64,000 nucleotides of DNA from Astropecten irregularis (GCA_963971285.1 OZ020244.1:12214001-12278000); one strand, 5' to 3'; positions 44,819-61,000 are shown, counted from the stretch's first letter. Notes: generated by a model not told the origin, from the letters alone. Program-made: numbers and translations.

Positions 44819-47800
44819 ACAAATACAAGTTTTCGAACGTTGAGGGCGTCTTACCAATTTTCGTTTGCAGTCCGGAGAAGACTTGCCGGCGTGCATTTTC
44901 TGAACAAGTCATGCAACGCAGGGCTCCCCAAATGCCTTGAAATGAAATATGTTTAGGGTATACACAAAATGTATGAGCTGGCGAACAGAATTGGGCCTAT
45001 ATGCAAGTCTTGTCCCGGTAATGAAGATGCGCGCATACCGTAAAGTTAGAATTTGCTAGAGATAAAGAAAGCTTACAATTTTCATAAAATCGTAAAAAAT
45101 TCAATCAAGATGCCGTCGTGTCGCCGTTTCACATTTAGCATCCCGGACACACATACTTAATACCCACTAATTTTTATGACGATCGGACAATGTCTTCATG
45201 ACGATCGGCCTATCGGCTATTGTGTTACCAAAATCTCATTTTGATGACTTATGATGACGTCACAGTATTTTGCTCCGAAAATGTTGATCTCTGTTGCACA
45301 TTTAAGAATTACAAAAAGAATTTTAAAGATACCATCTTTCGTTCACTAGTTATCGTTAAAATAACTTTAATGACCCAAATATTCAATAAATCATAAGAAA
45401 TCGGAGGATGACGTCATGATGACGTCATTGCAATTTTTTGATATAACACTTCCCGACTTAGACACGTACCAAGTTTCCACTCAGTCGAACCAAGGGTTCG
45501 CTCATAATTGGCATGCGAAGTTTGGCCATTTATGGCACTGTCACGTGACCCATGATGACGTCATGATGACGAAATTGTTCGGCACACATCCGCACTATAG
45601 GGACTTTGTTTTGACCAAGTTTGGCTGATATTGGCTGTTTAAAACTAAACAAAGTGGGGTGTAGAAAGTCTGTGCACAAGCCTATGACAGAACAAAAAGA
45701 AAAGCTTTTCGCTTCCGCGAAAAAGCCAAAAATACAAGTTTTCGAACGTTGAGGGCGTCTTACAAATTTTCGTTTGCAGTCCGGAGAAGACTTGCCGGCG
45801 TGCATTTTCTGAACAAGTCATGCAACGCAGGGCTCCCCAAATGCCTTGTATTATGTTTAGGGTATACACAAAATGTATGAGCTGGCGAACAGAATTGGGC
45901 CTATATGCAAGTCTTGTCCCGGTAATGAAGATGCGCGCATACCGTAAAGTTAGAATTTGCTAGAGATAAAGAAAGCTTACAATTTTCATAAAATCGTAAA
46001 AAATTCAATCAAGATGCCGTCGTGTCGCCGTTTCACATTTAGCATCCCGGACACACATACTTAATACCCACTAATTTTCATGACGATCGGACAATGTCTT
46101 CATGACGATCGGCCTATCGGCTATTGTGTTACCAAAATCTCATTTTGATGACTTATGATGACGTCACAGTATTTTGCTCCGAAAATGTTGATCTCTGTTG
46201 CACATTTAAGAATTACAAAAAGAATTTTAAAGATACCATCTTTCGTTCACTAGTTATCGTTAAAATAACTTTAATGACCCAAATATTCAATAAATCATAA
46301 GAAATCGGAGGATGACGTCATGATGACGTCATTGCAATTTTTTGATATAACACTTCCCGACTTAGACACGTACCAAGTTTCCACTCAGTCGAACCAAGGG
46401 TTCGCTCATAATTGGCATGCGAAGTTTGGCCATTTATGGCACTGTCACGTGACCCATGATGACGTCATGATGACGAAATTGTTCGGTACACATCCGCACT
46501 ATAGGGACTTTGTTTTGACCAAGTTTGGCTGATATTGGCTGTTTAAAACTAAACAAAGTGGGGTGTAGAAAGTCTGTGCACAAGCCTATGACAGAACAAA
46601 AAGAAAAGCTTTTCGCTTCCGCGAAAAAGCCAAAAATACAAGTTTTCGAACGTTGAGGGCGTCTTACCAATTTTCGTTTGCAGTCCGGAGAAGACTTGCC
46701 GGCGTGCATTTTCTGAACAAGTCATGCAACGCAGGGCTCCCCAAATGCCTTGTATTATGTTTAGGGTATACACAAAATGTATGAGCTGGCGAACAGAATT
46801 GGGCCTATATGCAAGTCTTGTCCCGGTAATGAAGATGCGCGCATACCGTAAAGTTAGAATTTGCTAGAGATAAAGAAAGCTTACAATTTTCATAAAATCG
46901 TAAAAAATTCAATCAAGATGCCGTCGTGTCGCCGTTTCACATTTAGCATCCCGGACACACATACTTAATACCCACTAATTTTCATGACGATCGGACAATG
47001 TCTTCATGACGATCGGCCTATCGGCTATTGTGTTACCAAAATCTCATTTTGATGACTTATGATGACGTCACAGTATTTTGCTCCGAAAATGTTGATCTCT
47101 GTTGCACATTTAAGAATTACAAAAAGAATTTTAAAGAAACCATCTTTCGTTCACTAGTTATCGTTAAAATAACTTTAATGACCCAAATATTCAATAAATC
47201 ATAAGAAATCGGAGGATGACGTCATGATGACGTCATTGCAATTTTTTGATATAACACTTCCCGACTTAGACACGTACCAAGTTTCCACTCAGTCGAACCA
47301 AGGGTTCGCTCATAATTGGCATGCGAAGTTTGGCCATTTATGGCACTGTCACGTGACCCATGATGACGTCATGATGACGAAATTGTTCGGCACACATCCG
47401 CACTATAGGGACTTTGTTTTGACCAAGTTTGGCTGATATTGGCTGTTTAAAACTAAACAAAGTGGGGTGTAGAAAGTCTGTGCACAAGCCTATGACAGAA
47501 CAAAAAGAAAAGCTTTTCGCTTCCGCGAAAAAGCCAAAAATACAAGTTTTCGAACGTTGAGGGCGTCTTACCAATTTTCGTTTGCAGTCCGGAGAAGACT
47601 TGCCGGCGTGCATTTTCTGAACAAGTCATGCAACGCAGGGCTCCCCAAATGCCTTGAAATGAAATATGTTTAGGGTATACACAAAATGTATGAGCTGGCG
47701 AACAGAATTGGTCCTATATGCAAGTCTTGTCCCGGTAATGAAGATGCGCGCATACCGTTAAGTTAGAATTTGCTAGAGATAAAGAAAGCTTACAATTTTC

Positions 47801-50800
47801 ATAAAATCGTAAAAAATTCAATCAAGATGCCGTCGTGTCGCCGTTTCACATTTAGCATCCCGGACACACATACTTAATACCCACTAATTTTCATGACGAT
47901 CGGACAATGTCTTCATGACGATCGGCCTATCGGCTATTGTGTTACCAAAATCTCATTTTGATGACTTATGATGACGTCACAGTATTTTGCTCCGAAAATG
48001 TTGATCTCTGTTGCACATTTAAGAATTACAAAAAGAATTTTAAAGAAACCATCTTTCGTTCACTAGTTATCGTTAAAATAACTTTAATGACCCAAATATT
48101 CAATAAATCATAAGAAATCGGAGGATGACGTCATGATGACGTCATTGCAATTTTTTGATATAACACTTCCCGACTTAGACACGTACCAAGTTTCCACTCA
48201 GTCGAACCAAGGGTTCGCTCATAATTGGCATGCGAAGTTTGGCCATTTATGGCACTGTCACGTGACCCATGATGACGTCATGATGACGAAATTGTTCGGC
48301 ACACATCCGCACTATAGGGACTTTGTTTTGACCAAGTTTGGCTGATATTGGCTGTTTAAAACTAAACAAAGTGGGGTGTAGAAAGTCTGTGCACAAGCCT
48401 ATGACAGAACAAAAAGAAAAGCTTTTCGCTTCCGCGAAAAAGCCAAAAATACAAGTTTTCGAACGTTGAGGGCGTCTTACCAATTTTCGTTTGCAGTCCG
48501 GAGAAGACTTGCCGGCGTGCATTTTCTGAACAAGTCATGCAACGCAGGGCTCCCCAAATGCCTTGAAATGAAATATGTTTAGGGTATACACAAAATGTAT
48601 GAGCTGGCGAACAGAATTGGGCCTATATGCAAGTCTTGTCCCGGTAATGAAGATGCGCGCATACCGTAAAGTTAGAATTTGCTAGAGATAAAGAAAGCTT
48701 ACAATTTTCATAAAATCGTAAAAAATTCAATCAAGATGCCTTCGTGTCGCCGTTTCACATTTAGCATCCCGGACACACATACTTAATACCCACTAATTTT
48801 CATGACGATCGGACAATGTCTTCATGACGATCGGCCTATCGGCTATTGTGTTACCAAAATCTCATTTTGATGACTTATGATGACGTCACAGTATTTTGCT
48901 CCGAAAATGTTGATCTCTGTTGCACATTTAAGAATTACAAAAAGAATTTTAAAGATACCATCTTTCGTTCACTAGTTATCGTTAAAATAACTTTAATGAC
49001 CCAAATATTCAATAAATCATAAGAAATCGGAGGATGACGTCATGATGACGTCATTGCAATTTTTTGATATAACACTTCCCGACTTAGACACGTACCAAGT
49101 TTCCACTCAGTCGAACCAAGGGTTCGCTCATAATTGGCATGCGAAGTTTGGCCATTTATGGCACTGTCACGTGACCCATGATGACGTCATGATGACGAAA
49201 TTGTTCGGCACACATCCGCACTATAGGGACTTTGTTTTGACCAAGTTTGGCTGATATTGGCTGTTTAAAACTAAACAAAGTGGGGTGTAGAAAGTCTGTG
49301 CACAAGCCTATGACAGAACAAAAAGAAAAGCTTTTCGCTTCCGCGAAAAAGCCAAAAATACAAGTTTTCGAACGTTGAGGGCGTCTTACCAATTTTCGTT
49401 TGCAGTCCGGAGAAGACTTGCCGGCGTGCATTTTCTGAACAAGTCATGCAACGCAGGGCTCCCCAAATGCCTTGAAATGAAATATGTTTAGGGTATACAC
49501 AAAATGTATGAGCTGGCGAACAGAATTGGGCCTATATGCAAGTCTTGTCCCGGTAATGAAGATGCGCGCATACCGTAAAGTTAGAATTTGCTAGAGATAA
49601 AGAAAGCTTACAATTTTCATAAAATCGTAAAAAATTCAATCAAGATGCCGTCGTGTCGCCGTTTCACATTTAGCATCCCGGACACACATACTTAATACCC
49701 ACTAATTTTTATGACCATCGGACAATGTCTTCATGACGATCGGCCTATCGGCTATTGTGTTACCAAAATCTCATTTTGATGACTTATGATGACGTCACAG
49801 TATTTTGCTCCGAAAATGTTGATCTCTGTTGCACATTTAAGAATTACAAAAAGAATTTTAAAGATACCATCTTTCGTTCACTAGTTATCGTTAAAATAAC
49901 TTTAATGACCCAAATATTCAATAAATCATAAGAAATCGGAGGATGACGTCATGATGACGTCATTGCAATTTTTTGATATAACACTTCCCGACTTAGACAC
50001 GTACCAAGTTTCCACTCAGTCGAACCAAGGGTTCGCTCATAATTGGCATGCGAAGTTTGGCCATTTATGGCACTGTCACGTGACCCATGATGACGTCATG
50101 ATGACGAAATTGTTCGGCACACATCCGCACTATAGGGACTTTGTTTTGACCAAGTTTGGCTGATATTGGCTGTTTAAAACTAAACAAAGTGGGGTGTAGA
50201 AAGTCTGTGCACAAGCCTATGACAGAACAAAAAGAAAAGCTTTTCGCTTCCGCGAAAAAGCCAAAAATACAAGTTTTCGAACGTTGAGGGCGTCTTACCA
50301 ATTTTCGTTTGCAGTCCGGAGAAGACTTGCCGGCGTGCATTTTCTGAACAAGTCATGCAACGCAGGGCTCCCCAAATGCCTTGAAATGAAATATGTTTAG
50401 GGTATACACAAAATGTATGAGCTGGCGAACAGAATTGGGCCTATATGCAAGTCTTGTCCCGGTAATGAAGATGCGCGCATACCGTAAAGTTAGAATTTGC
50501 TAGAGATAAAGAAAGCTTACAATTTTCATAAAATCGTAAAAAATTCAATCAAGATGCCGTCGTGTCGCCGTTTCACATTTAGCATCCCGGACACACATAC
50601 TTAATACCCACTAATTTTTATGACCATCGGACAATGTCTTCATGACGATCGGCCTATCGGCTATTGTGTTACCAAAATCTCATTTTGATGACTTATGATG
50701 ACGTCACAGTATTTTGCTCCGAAAATGTTGATCTCTGTTGCACATTTAAGAATTACAAAAAGAATTTTAAAGATACCATCTTTCGTTCACTAGTTATCGT

Positions 50801-52075
50801 TAAAATAACTTTAATGACCCAAATATTCAATAAATCATAAGAAATCGGAGGATGACGTCATGATGACGTCATTGCAATTTTTTGATATAACACTTCCCGA
50901 CTTAGACACGTACCAAGTTTCCACTCAGTCGAACCAAGGGTTCGCTCATAATTGGCATGCGAAGTTTGGCCATTTATGGCACTGTCACGTGACCCATGAT
51001 GACGTCATGATGACGAAATTGTTCGGCACACATCCGCACTATAGGGACTTTGTTGTGACCAAGTTTGGCTGATATTGGCTGTTTAAAACTAAACAAAGTG
51101 GGGTGTAGAAAGTCTGTGCACAAGCCTATGACAGAACAAAAAGAAAAGCTTTTCGCTTCCGCGAAAAAGCCAAAAATACAAGTTTTCGAACGTTGAGGGC
51201 GTCTTACAAATTTTCGTTTGCAGTCCGGAGAAGACTTGCCGGCGTGCATTTTCTGAACAAGTCATGCAACGCAGGGCTCCCCAAATGCCTTGTATTATGT
51301 TTAGGGTATACACAAAATGTATGAGCTGGCGAACAGAATTGGGCCTATATGCAAGTCTTGTCCCGGTAATGAAGATGCGCGCATACCGTAAAGTTAGAAT
51401 TTGCTAGAGATAAAGAAAGCTTACAATTTTCATAAAATCGTAAAAAATTCAATCAAGATGCCGTCGTGTCGCCGTTTCACATTTAGCATCCCGGACACAC
51501 ATACTTAATACCCACTAATTTTCATGACGATCGGACAATGTCTTCATGACGATCGGCCTATCGGCTATTGTGTTACCAAAATCTCATTTTGATGACTTAT
51601 GATGACGTCACAGTATTTTGCTCCGAAAATGTTGATCTCTGTTGCACATTTAAGAATTACAAAAAGAATTTTAAAGATACCATCTTTCGTTCACTAGTTA
51701 TCGTTAAAATAACTTTAATGACCCAAATATTCAATAAATCATAAGAAATCGGAGGATGACGTCATGATGACGTCATTGCAATTTTTTGATATAACACTTC
51801 CCGACTTAGACACGTACCAAGTTTCCACTCAGTCGAACCAAGGGTTCGCTCATAATTGGCATGCGAAGTTTGGCCATTTATGGCACTGTCACGTGACCCA
51901 TGATGACGTCATGATGACGAAATTGTTCGGCACACATCCGCACTATAGGGACTTTGTTTTGACCAAGTTTGGCTGATATTGGCTGTTTAAAACTAAACAA
52001 AGTGGGGTGTAGAAAGTCTGTGCACAAGCCTATGACAGAACAAAAAGAAAAGCTTTTCGCTTCCGCGAAAAAGCC
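44819..52075 (+). repeat. 8-monomer higher-order repeat, unit A, 7,257 bp
   Basis: Monomers 40-47. The marker series is: ACAAATAC start; CTTACAAA plus 904 plus CGGTACAC; 904 with GAAACC; GGTCCT with GTTAAG; plain; GACCATCGG; GACCATCGG with TTGTTGTGACC; CTTACAAA plus 904. Every marker recurs in unit B exactly 7,257 bp later. The CCTTCGTGTC variant near 48741 is private to this unit. Confidence 0.9.
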
Positions 52076-55000
52076 ACAAATACAAGTTTTCGAACGTTGA
52101 GGGCGTCTTACCAATTTTCGTTTGCAGTCCGGAGAAGACTTGCCGGCGTGCATTTTCTGAACAAGTCATGCAACGCAGGGCTCCCCAAATGCCTTGAAAT
52201 GAAATATGTTTAGGGTATACACAAAATGTATGAGCTGGCGAACAGAATTGGGCCTATATGCAAGTCTTGTCCCGGTAATGAAGATGCGCGCATACCGTAA
52301 AGTTAGAATTTGCTAGAGATAAAGAAAGCTTACAATTTTCATAAAATCGTAAAAAATTCAATCAAGATGCCGTCGTGTCGCCGTTTCACATTTAGCATCC
52401 CGGACACACATACTTAATACCCACTAATTTTTATGACGATCGGACAATGTCTTCATGACGATCGGCCTATCGGCTATTGTGTTACCAAAATCTCATTTTG
52501 ATGACTTATGATGACGTCACAGTATTTTGCTCCGAAAATGTTGATCTCTGTTGCACATTTAAGAATTACAAAAAGAATTTTAAAGATACCATCTTTCGTT
52601 CACTAGTTATCGTTAAAATAACTTTAATGACCCAAATATTCAATAAATCATAAGAAATCGGAGGATGACGTCATGATGACGTCATTGCAATTTTTTGATA
52701 TAACACTTCCCGACTTAGACACGTACCAAGTTTCCACTCAGTCGAACCAAGGGTTCGCTCATAATTGGCATGCGAAGTTTGGCCATTTATGGCACTGTCA
52801 CGTGACCCATGATGACGTCATGATGACGAAATTGTTCGGCACACATCCGCACTATAGGGACTTTGTTTTGACCAAGTTTGGCTGATATTGGCTGTTTAAA
52901 ACTAAACAAAGTGGGGTGTAGAAAGTCTGTGCACAAGCCTATGACAGAACAAAAAGAAAAGCTTTTCGCTTCCGCGAAAAAGCCAAAAATACAAGTTTTC
53001 GAACGTTGAGGGCGTCTTACAAATTTTCGTTTGCAGTCCGGAGAAGACTTGCCGGCGTGCATTTTCTGAACAAGTCATGCAACGCAGGGCTCCCCAAATG
53101 CCTTGTATTATGTTTAGGGTATACACAAAATGTATGAGCTGGCGAACAGAATTGGGCCTATATGCAAGTCTTGTCCCGGTAATGAAGATGCGCGCATACC
53201 GTAAAGTTAGAATTTGCTAGAGATAAAGAAAGCTTACAATTTTCATAAAATCGTAAAAAATTCAATCAAGATGCCGTCGTGTCGCCGTTTCACATTTAGC
53301 ATCCCGGACACACATACTTAATACCCACTAATTTTCATGACGATCGGACAATGTCTTCATGACGATCGGCCTATCGGCTATTGTGTTACCAAAATCTCAT
53401 TTTGATGACTTATGATGACGTCACAGTATTTTGCTCCGAAAATGTTGATCTCTGTTGCACATTTAAGAATTACAAAAAGAATTTTAAAGATACCATCTTT
53501 CGTTCACTAGTTATCGTTAAAATAACTTTAATGACCCAAATATTCAATAAATCATAAGAAATCGGAGGATGACGTCATGATGACGTCATTGCAATTTTTT
53601 GATATAACACTTCCCGACTTAGACACGTACCAAGTTTCCACTCAGTCGAACCAAGGGTTCGCTCATAATTGGCATGCGAAGTTTGGCCATTTATGGCACT
53701 GTCACGTGACCCATGATGACGTCATGATGACGAAATTGTTCGGTACACATCCGCACTATAGGGACTTTGTTTTGACCAAGTTTGGCTGATATTGGCTGTT
53801 TAAAACTAAACAAAGTGGGGTGTAGAAAGTCTGTGCACAAGCCTATGACAGAACAAAAAGAAAAGCTTTTCGCTTCCGCGAAAAAGCCAAAAATACAAGT
53901 TTTCGAACGTTGAGGGCGTCTTACCAATTTTCGTTTGCAGTCCGGAGAAGACTTGCCGGCGTGCATTTTCTGAACAAGTCATGCAACGCAGGGCTCCCCA
54001 AATGCCTTGTATTATGTTTAGGGTATACACAAAATGTATGAGCTGGCGAACAGAATTGGGCCTATATGCAAGTCTTGTCCCGGTAATGAAGATGCGCGCA
54101 TACCGTAAAGTTAGAATTTGCTAGAGATAAAGAAAGCTTACAATTTTCATAAAATCGTAAAAAATTCAATCAAGATGCCGTCGTGTCGCCGTTTCACATT
54201 TAGCATCCCGGACACACATACTTAATACCCACTAATTTTCATGACGATCGGACAATGTCTTCATGACGATCGGCCTATCGGCTATTGTGTTACCAAAATC
54301 TCATTTTGATGACTTATGATGACGTCACAGTATTTTGCTCCGAAAATGTTGATCTCTGTTGCACATTTAAGAATTACAAAAAGAATTTTAAAGAAACCAT
54401 CTTTCGTTCACTAGTTATCGTTAAAATAACTTTAATGACCCAAATATTCAATAAATCATAAGAAATCGGAGGATGACGTCATGATGACGTCATTGCAATT
54501 TTTTGATATAACACTTCCCGACTTAGACACGTACCAAGTTTCCACTCAGTCGAACCAAGGGTTCGCTCATAATTGGCATGCGAAGTTTGGCCATTTATGG
54601 CACTGTCACGTGACCCATGATGACGTCATGATGACGAAATTGTTCGGCACACATCCGCACTATAGGGACTTTGTTTTGACCAAGTTTGGCTGATATTGGC
54701 TGTTTAAAACTAAACAAAGTGGGGTGTAGAAAGTCTGTGCACAAGCCTATGACAGAACAAAAAGAAAAGCTTTTCGCTTCCGCGAAAAAGCCAAAAATAC
54801 AAGTTTTCGAACGTTGAGGGCGTCTTACCAATTTTCGTTTGCAGTCCGGAGAAGACTTGCCGGCGTGCATTTTCTGAACAAGTCATGCAACGCAGGGCTC
54901 CCCAAATGCCTTGAAATGAAATATGTTTAGGGTATACACAAAATGTATGAGCTGGCGAACAGAATTGGTCCTATATGCAAGTCTTGTCCCGGTAATGAAG

Positions 55001-58000
55001 ATGCGCGCATACCGTTAAGTTAGAATTTGCTAGAGATAAAGAAAGCTTACAATTTTCATAAAATCGTAAAAAATTCAATCAAGATGCCGTCGTGTCGCCG
55101 TTTCACATTTAGCATCCCGGACACACATACTTAATACCCACTAATTTTCATGACGATCGGACAATGTCTTCATGACGATCGGCCTATCGGCTATTGTGTT
55201 ACCAAAATCTCATTTTGATGACTTATGATGACGTCACAGTATTTTGCTCCGAAAATGTTGATCTCTGTTGCACATTTAAGAATTACAAAAAGAATTTTAA
55301 AGAAACCATCTTTCGTTCACTAGTTATCGTTAAAATAACTTTAATGACCCAAATATTCAATAAATCATAAGAAATCGGAGGATGACGTCATGATGACGTC
55401 ATTGCAATTTTTTGATATAACACTTCCCGACTTAGACACGTACCAAGTTTCCACTCAGTCGAACCAAGGGTTCGCTCATAATTGGCATGCGAAGTTTGGC
55501 CATTTATGGCACTGTCACGTGACCCATGATGACGTCATGATGACGAAATTGTTCGGCACACATCCGCACTATAGGGACTTTGTTTTGACCAAGTTTGGCT
55601 GATATTGGCTGTTTAAAACTAAACAAAGTGGGGTGTAGAAAGTCTGTGCACAAGCCTATGACAGAACAAAAAGAAAAGCTTTTCGCTTCCGCGAAAAAGC
55701 CAAAAATACAAGTTTTCGAACGTTGAGGGCGTCTTACCAATTTTCGTTTGCAGTCCGGAGAAGACTTGCCGGCGTGCATTTTCTGAACAAGTCATGCAAC
55801 GCAGGGCTCCCCAAATGCCTTGAAATGAAATATGTTTAGGGTATACACAAAATGTATGAGCTGGCGAACAGAATTGGGCCTATATGCAAGTCTTGTCCCG
55901 GTAATGAAGATGCGCGCATACCGTAAAGTTAGAATTTGCTAGAGATAAAGAAAGCTTACAATTTTCATAAAATCGTAAAAAATTCAATCAAGATGCCGTC
56001 GTGTCGCCGTTTCACATTTAGCATCCCGGACACACATACTTAATACCCACTAATTTTCATGACGATCGGACAATGTCTTCATGACGATCGGCCTATCGGC
56101 TATTGTGTTACCAAAATCTCATTTTGATGACTTATGATGACGTCACAGTATTTTGCTCCGAAAATGTTGATCTCTGTTGCACATTTAAGAATTACAAAAA
56201 GAATTTTAAAGATACCATCTTTCGTTCACTAGTTATCGTTAAAATAACTTTAATGACCCAAATATTCAATAAATCATAAGAAATCGGAGGATGACGTCAT
56301 GATGACGTCATTGCAATTTTTTGATATAACACTTCCCGACTTAGACACGTACCAAGTTTCCACTCAGTCGAACCAAGGGTTCGCTCATAATTGGCATGCG
56401 AAGTTTGGCCATTTATGGCACTGTCACGTGACCCATGATGACGTCATGATGACGAAATTGTTCGGCACACATCCGCACTATAGGGACTTTGTTTTGACCA
56501 AGTTTGGCTGATATTGGCTGTTTAAAACTAAACAAAGTGGGGTGTAGAAAGTCTGTGCACAAGCCTATGACAGAACAAAAAGAAAAGCTTTTCGCTTCCG
56601 CGAAAAAGCCAAAAATACAAGTTTTCGAACGTTGAGGGCGTCTTACCAATTTTCGTTTGCAGTCCGGAGAAGACTTGCCGGCGTGCATTTTCTGAACAAG
56701 TCATGCAACGCAGGGCTCCCCAAATGCCTTGAAATGAAATATGTTTAGGGTATACACAAAATGTATGAGCTGGCGAACAGAATTGGGCCTATATGCAAGT
56801 CTTGTCCCGGTAATGAAGATGCGCGCATACCGTAAAGTTAGAATTTGCTAGAGATAAAGAAAGCTTACAATTTTCATAAAATCGTAAAAAATTCAATCAA
56901 GATGCCGTCGTGTCGCCGTTTCACATTTAGCATCCCGGACACACATACTTAATACCCACTAATTTTTATGACCATCGGACAATGTCTTCATGACGATCGG
57001 CCTATCGGCTATTGTGTTACCAAAATCTCATTTTGATGACTTATGATGACGTCACAGTATTTTGCTCCGAAAATGTTGATCTCTGTTGCACATTTAAGAA
57101 TTACAAAAAGAATTTTAAAGATACCATCTTTCGTTCACTAGTTATCGTTAAAATAACTTTAATGACCCAAATATTCAATAAATCATAAGAAATCGGAGGA
57201 TGACGTCATGATGACGTCATTGCAATTTTTTGATATAACACTTCCCGACTTAGACACGTACCAAGTTTCCACTCAGTCGAACCAAGGGTTCGCTCATAAT
57301 TGGCATGCGAAGTTTGGCCATTTATGGCACTGTCACGTGACCCATGATGACGTCATGATGACGAAATTGTTCGGCACACATCCGCACTATAGGGACTTTG
57401 TTTTGACCAAGTTTGGCTGATATTGGCTGTTTAAAACTAAACAAAGTGGGGTGTAGAAAGTCTGTGCACAAGCCTATGACAGAACAAAAAGAAAAGCTTT
57501 TCGCTTCCGCGAAAAAGCCAAAAATACAAGTTTTCGAACGTTGAGGGCGTCTTACCAATTTTCGTTTGCAGTCCGGAGAAGACTTGCCGGCGTGCATTTT
57601 CTGAACAAGTCATGCAACGCAGGGCTCCCCAAATGCCTTGAAATGAAATATGTTTAGGGTATACACAAAATGTATGAGCTGGCGAACAGAATTGGGCCTA
57701 TATGCAAGTCTTGTCCCGGTAATGAAGATGCGCGCATACCGTAAAGTTAGAATTTGCTAGAGATAAAGAAAGCTTACAATTTTCATAAAATCGTAAAAAA
57801 TTCAATCAAGATGCCGTCGTGTCGCCGTTTCACATTTAGCATCCCGGACACACATACTTAATACCCACTAATTTTTATGACCATCGGACAATGTCTTCAT
57901 GACGATCGGCCTATCGGCTATTGTGTTACCAAAATCTCATTTTGATGACTTATGATGACGTCACAGTATTTTGCTCCGAAAATGTTGATCTCTGTTGCAC

Positions 58001-61000
58001 ATTTAAGAATTACAAAAAGAATTTTAAAGATACCATCTTTCGTTCACTAGTTATCGTTAAAATAACTTTAATGACCCAAATATTCAATAAATCATAAGAA
58101 ATCGGAGGATGACGTCATGATGACGTCATTGCAATTTTTTGATATAACACTTCCCGACTTAGACACGTACCAAGTTTCCACTCAGTCGAACCAAGGGTTC
58201 GCTCATAATTGGCATGCGAAGTTTGGCCATTTATGGCACTGTCACGTGACCCATGATGACGTCATGATGACGAAATTGTTCGGCACACATCCGCACTATA
58301 GGGACTTTGTTGTGACCAAGTTTGGCTGATATTGGCTGTTTAAAACTAAACAAAGTGGGGTGTAGAAAGTCTGTGCACAAGCCTATGACAGAACAAAAAG
58401 AAAAGCTTTTCGCTTCCGCGAAAAAGCCAAAAATACAAGTTTTCGAACGTTGAGGGCGTCTTACAAATTTTCGTTTGCAGTCCGGAGAAGACTTGCCGGC
58501 GTGCATTTTCTGAACAAGTCATGCAACGCAGGGCTCCCCAAATGCCTTGAAATGAAATATGTTTAGGGTATACACAAAATGTATGAGCTGGCGAACAGAA
58601 TTGGGCCTATATGCAAGTCTTGTCCCGGTAATGAAGATGCGCGCATACCGTAAAGTTAGAATTTGCTAGAGATAAAGAAAGCTTACAATTTTCATAAAAT
58701 CGTAAAAAATTCAATCAAGATGCCGTCGTGTCGCCGTTTCACATTTAGCATCCCGGACACACATACTTAATACCCACTAATTTTTATGACCATCGGACAA
58801 TGTCTTCATGACGATCGGCCTATCGGCTATTGTGTTACCAAAATCTCATTTTGATGACTTATGATGACGTCACAGTATTTTGCTCCGAAAATGTTGATCT
58901 CTGTTGCACATTTAAGAATTACAAAAAGAATTTTAAAGATACCATCTTTCGTTCACTAGTTATCGTTAAAATAACTTTAATGACCCAAATATTCAATAAA
59001 TCATAAGAAATCGGAGGATGACGTCATGATGACGTCATTGCAATTTTTTGATATAACACTTCCCGACTTAGACACGTACCAAGTTTCCACTCAGTCGAAC
59101 CAAGGGTTCGCTCATAATTGGCATGCGAAGTTTGGCCATTTATGGCACTGTCACGTGACCCATGATGACGTCATGATGACGAAATTGTTCGGCACACATC
59201 CGCACTATAGGGACTTTGTTTTGACCAAGTTTGGCTGATATTGGCTGTTTAAAACTAAACAAAGTGGGGTGTAGAAAGTCTGTGCACAAGCCTATGACAG
59301 AACAAAAAGAAAAGCTTTTCGCTTCCGCGAAAAAGCCAAAAATACAAGTTTTCGAACGTTGAGGGCGTCTTACCAATTTTCGTTTGCAGTCCGGAGAAGA
59401 CTTGCCGGCGTGCATTTTCTGAACAAGTCATGCAACGCAGGGCTCCCCAAATGCCTTGAAATGAAATATGTTTAGGGTATACACAAAATGTATGAGCTGG
59501 CGAACAGAATTGGGCCTATATGCAAGTCTTGTCCCGGTAATGAAGATGCGCGCATACCGTAAAGTTAGAATTTGCTAGAGATAAAGAAAGCTTACAATTT
59601 TCATAAAATCGTAAAAAATTCAATCAAGATGCCGTCGTGTCGCCGTTTCACATTTAGCATCCCGGACACACATACTTAATACCCACTAATTTTTATGACC
59701 ATCGGACAATGTCTTCATGACGATCGGCCTATCGGCTATTGTGTTACCAAAATCTCATTTTGATGACTTATGATGACGTCACAGTATTTTGCTCCGAAAA
59801 TGTTGATCTCTGTTGCACATTTAAGAATTACAAAAAGAATTTTAAAGATACCATCTTTCGTTCACTAGTTATCGTTAAAATAACTTTAATGACCCAAATA
59901 TTCAATAAATCATAAGAAATCGGAGGATGACGTCATGATGACGTCATTGCAATTTTTTGATATAACACTTCCCGACTTAGACACGTACCAAGTTTCCACT
60001 CAGTCGAACCAAGGGTTCGCTCATAATTGGCATGCGAAGTTTGGCCATTTATGGCACTGTCACGTGACCCATGATGACGTCATGATGACGAAATTGTTCG
60101 GCACACATCCGCACTATAGGGACTTTGTTGTGACCAAGTTTGGCTGATATTGGCTGTTTAAAACTAAACAAAGTGGGGTGTAGAAAGTCTGTGCACAAGC
60201 CTATGACAGAACAAAAAGAAAAGCTTTTCGCTTCCGCGAAAAAGCCAAAAATACAAGTTTTCGAACGTTGAGGGCGTCTTACAAATTTTCGTTTGCAGTC
60301 CGGAGAAGACTTGCCGGCGTGCATTTTCTGAACAAGTCATGCAACGCAGGGCTCCCCAAATGCCTTGTATTATGTTTAGGGTATACACAAAATGTATGAG
60401 CTGGCGAACAGAATTGGGCCTATATGCAAGTCTTGTCCCGGTAATGAAGATGCGCGCATACCGTAAAGTTAGAATTTGCTAGAGATAAAGAAAGCTTACA
60501 ATTTTCATAAAATCGTAAAAAATTCAATCAAGATGCCGTCGTGTCGCCGTTTCACATTTAGCATCCCGGACACACATACTTAATACCCACTAATTTTCAT
60601 GACGATCGGACAATGTCTTCATGACGATCGGCCTATCGGCTATTGTGTTACCAAAATCTCATTTTGATGACTTATGATGACGTCACAGTATTTTGCTCCG
60701 AAAATGTTGATCTCTGTTGCACATTTAAGAATTACAAAAAGAATTTTAAAGATACCATCTTTCGTTCACTAGTTATCGTTAAAATAACTTTAATGACCCA
60801 AATATTCAATAAATCATAAGAAATCGGAGGATGACGTCATGATGACGTCATTGCAATTTTTTGATATAACACTTCCCGACTTAGACACGTACCAAGTTTC
60901 CACTCAGTCGAACCAAGGGTTCGCTCATAATTGGCATGCGAAGTTTGGCCATTTATGGCACTGTCACGTGACCCATGATGACGTCATGATGACGAAATTG

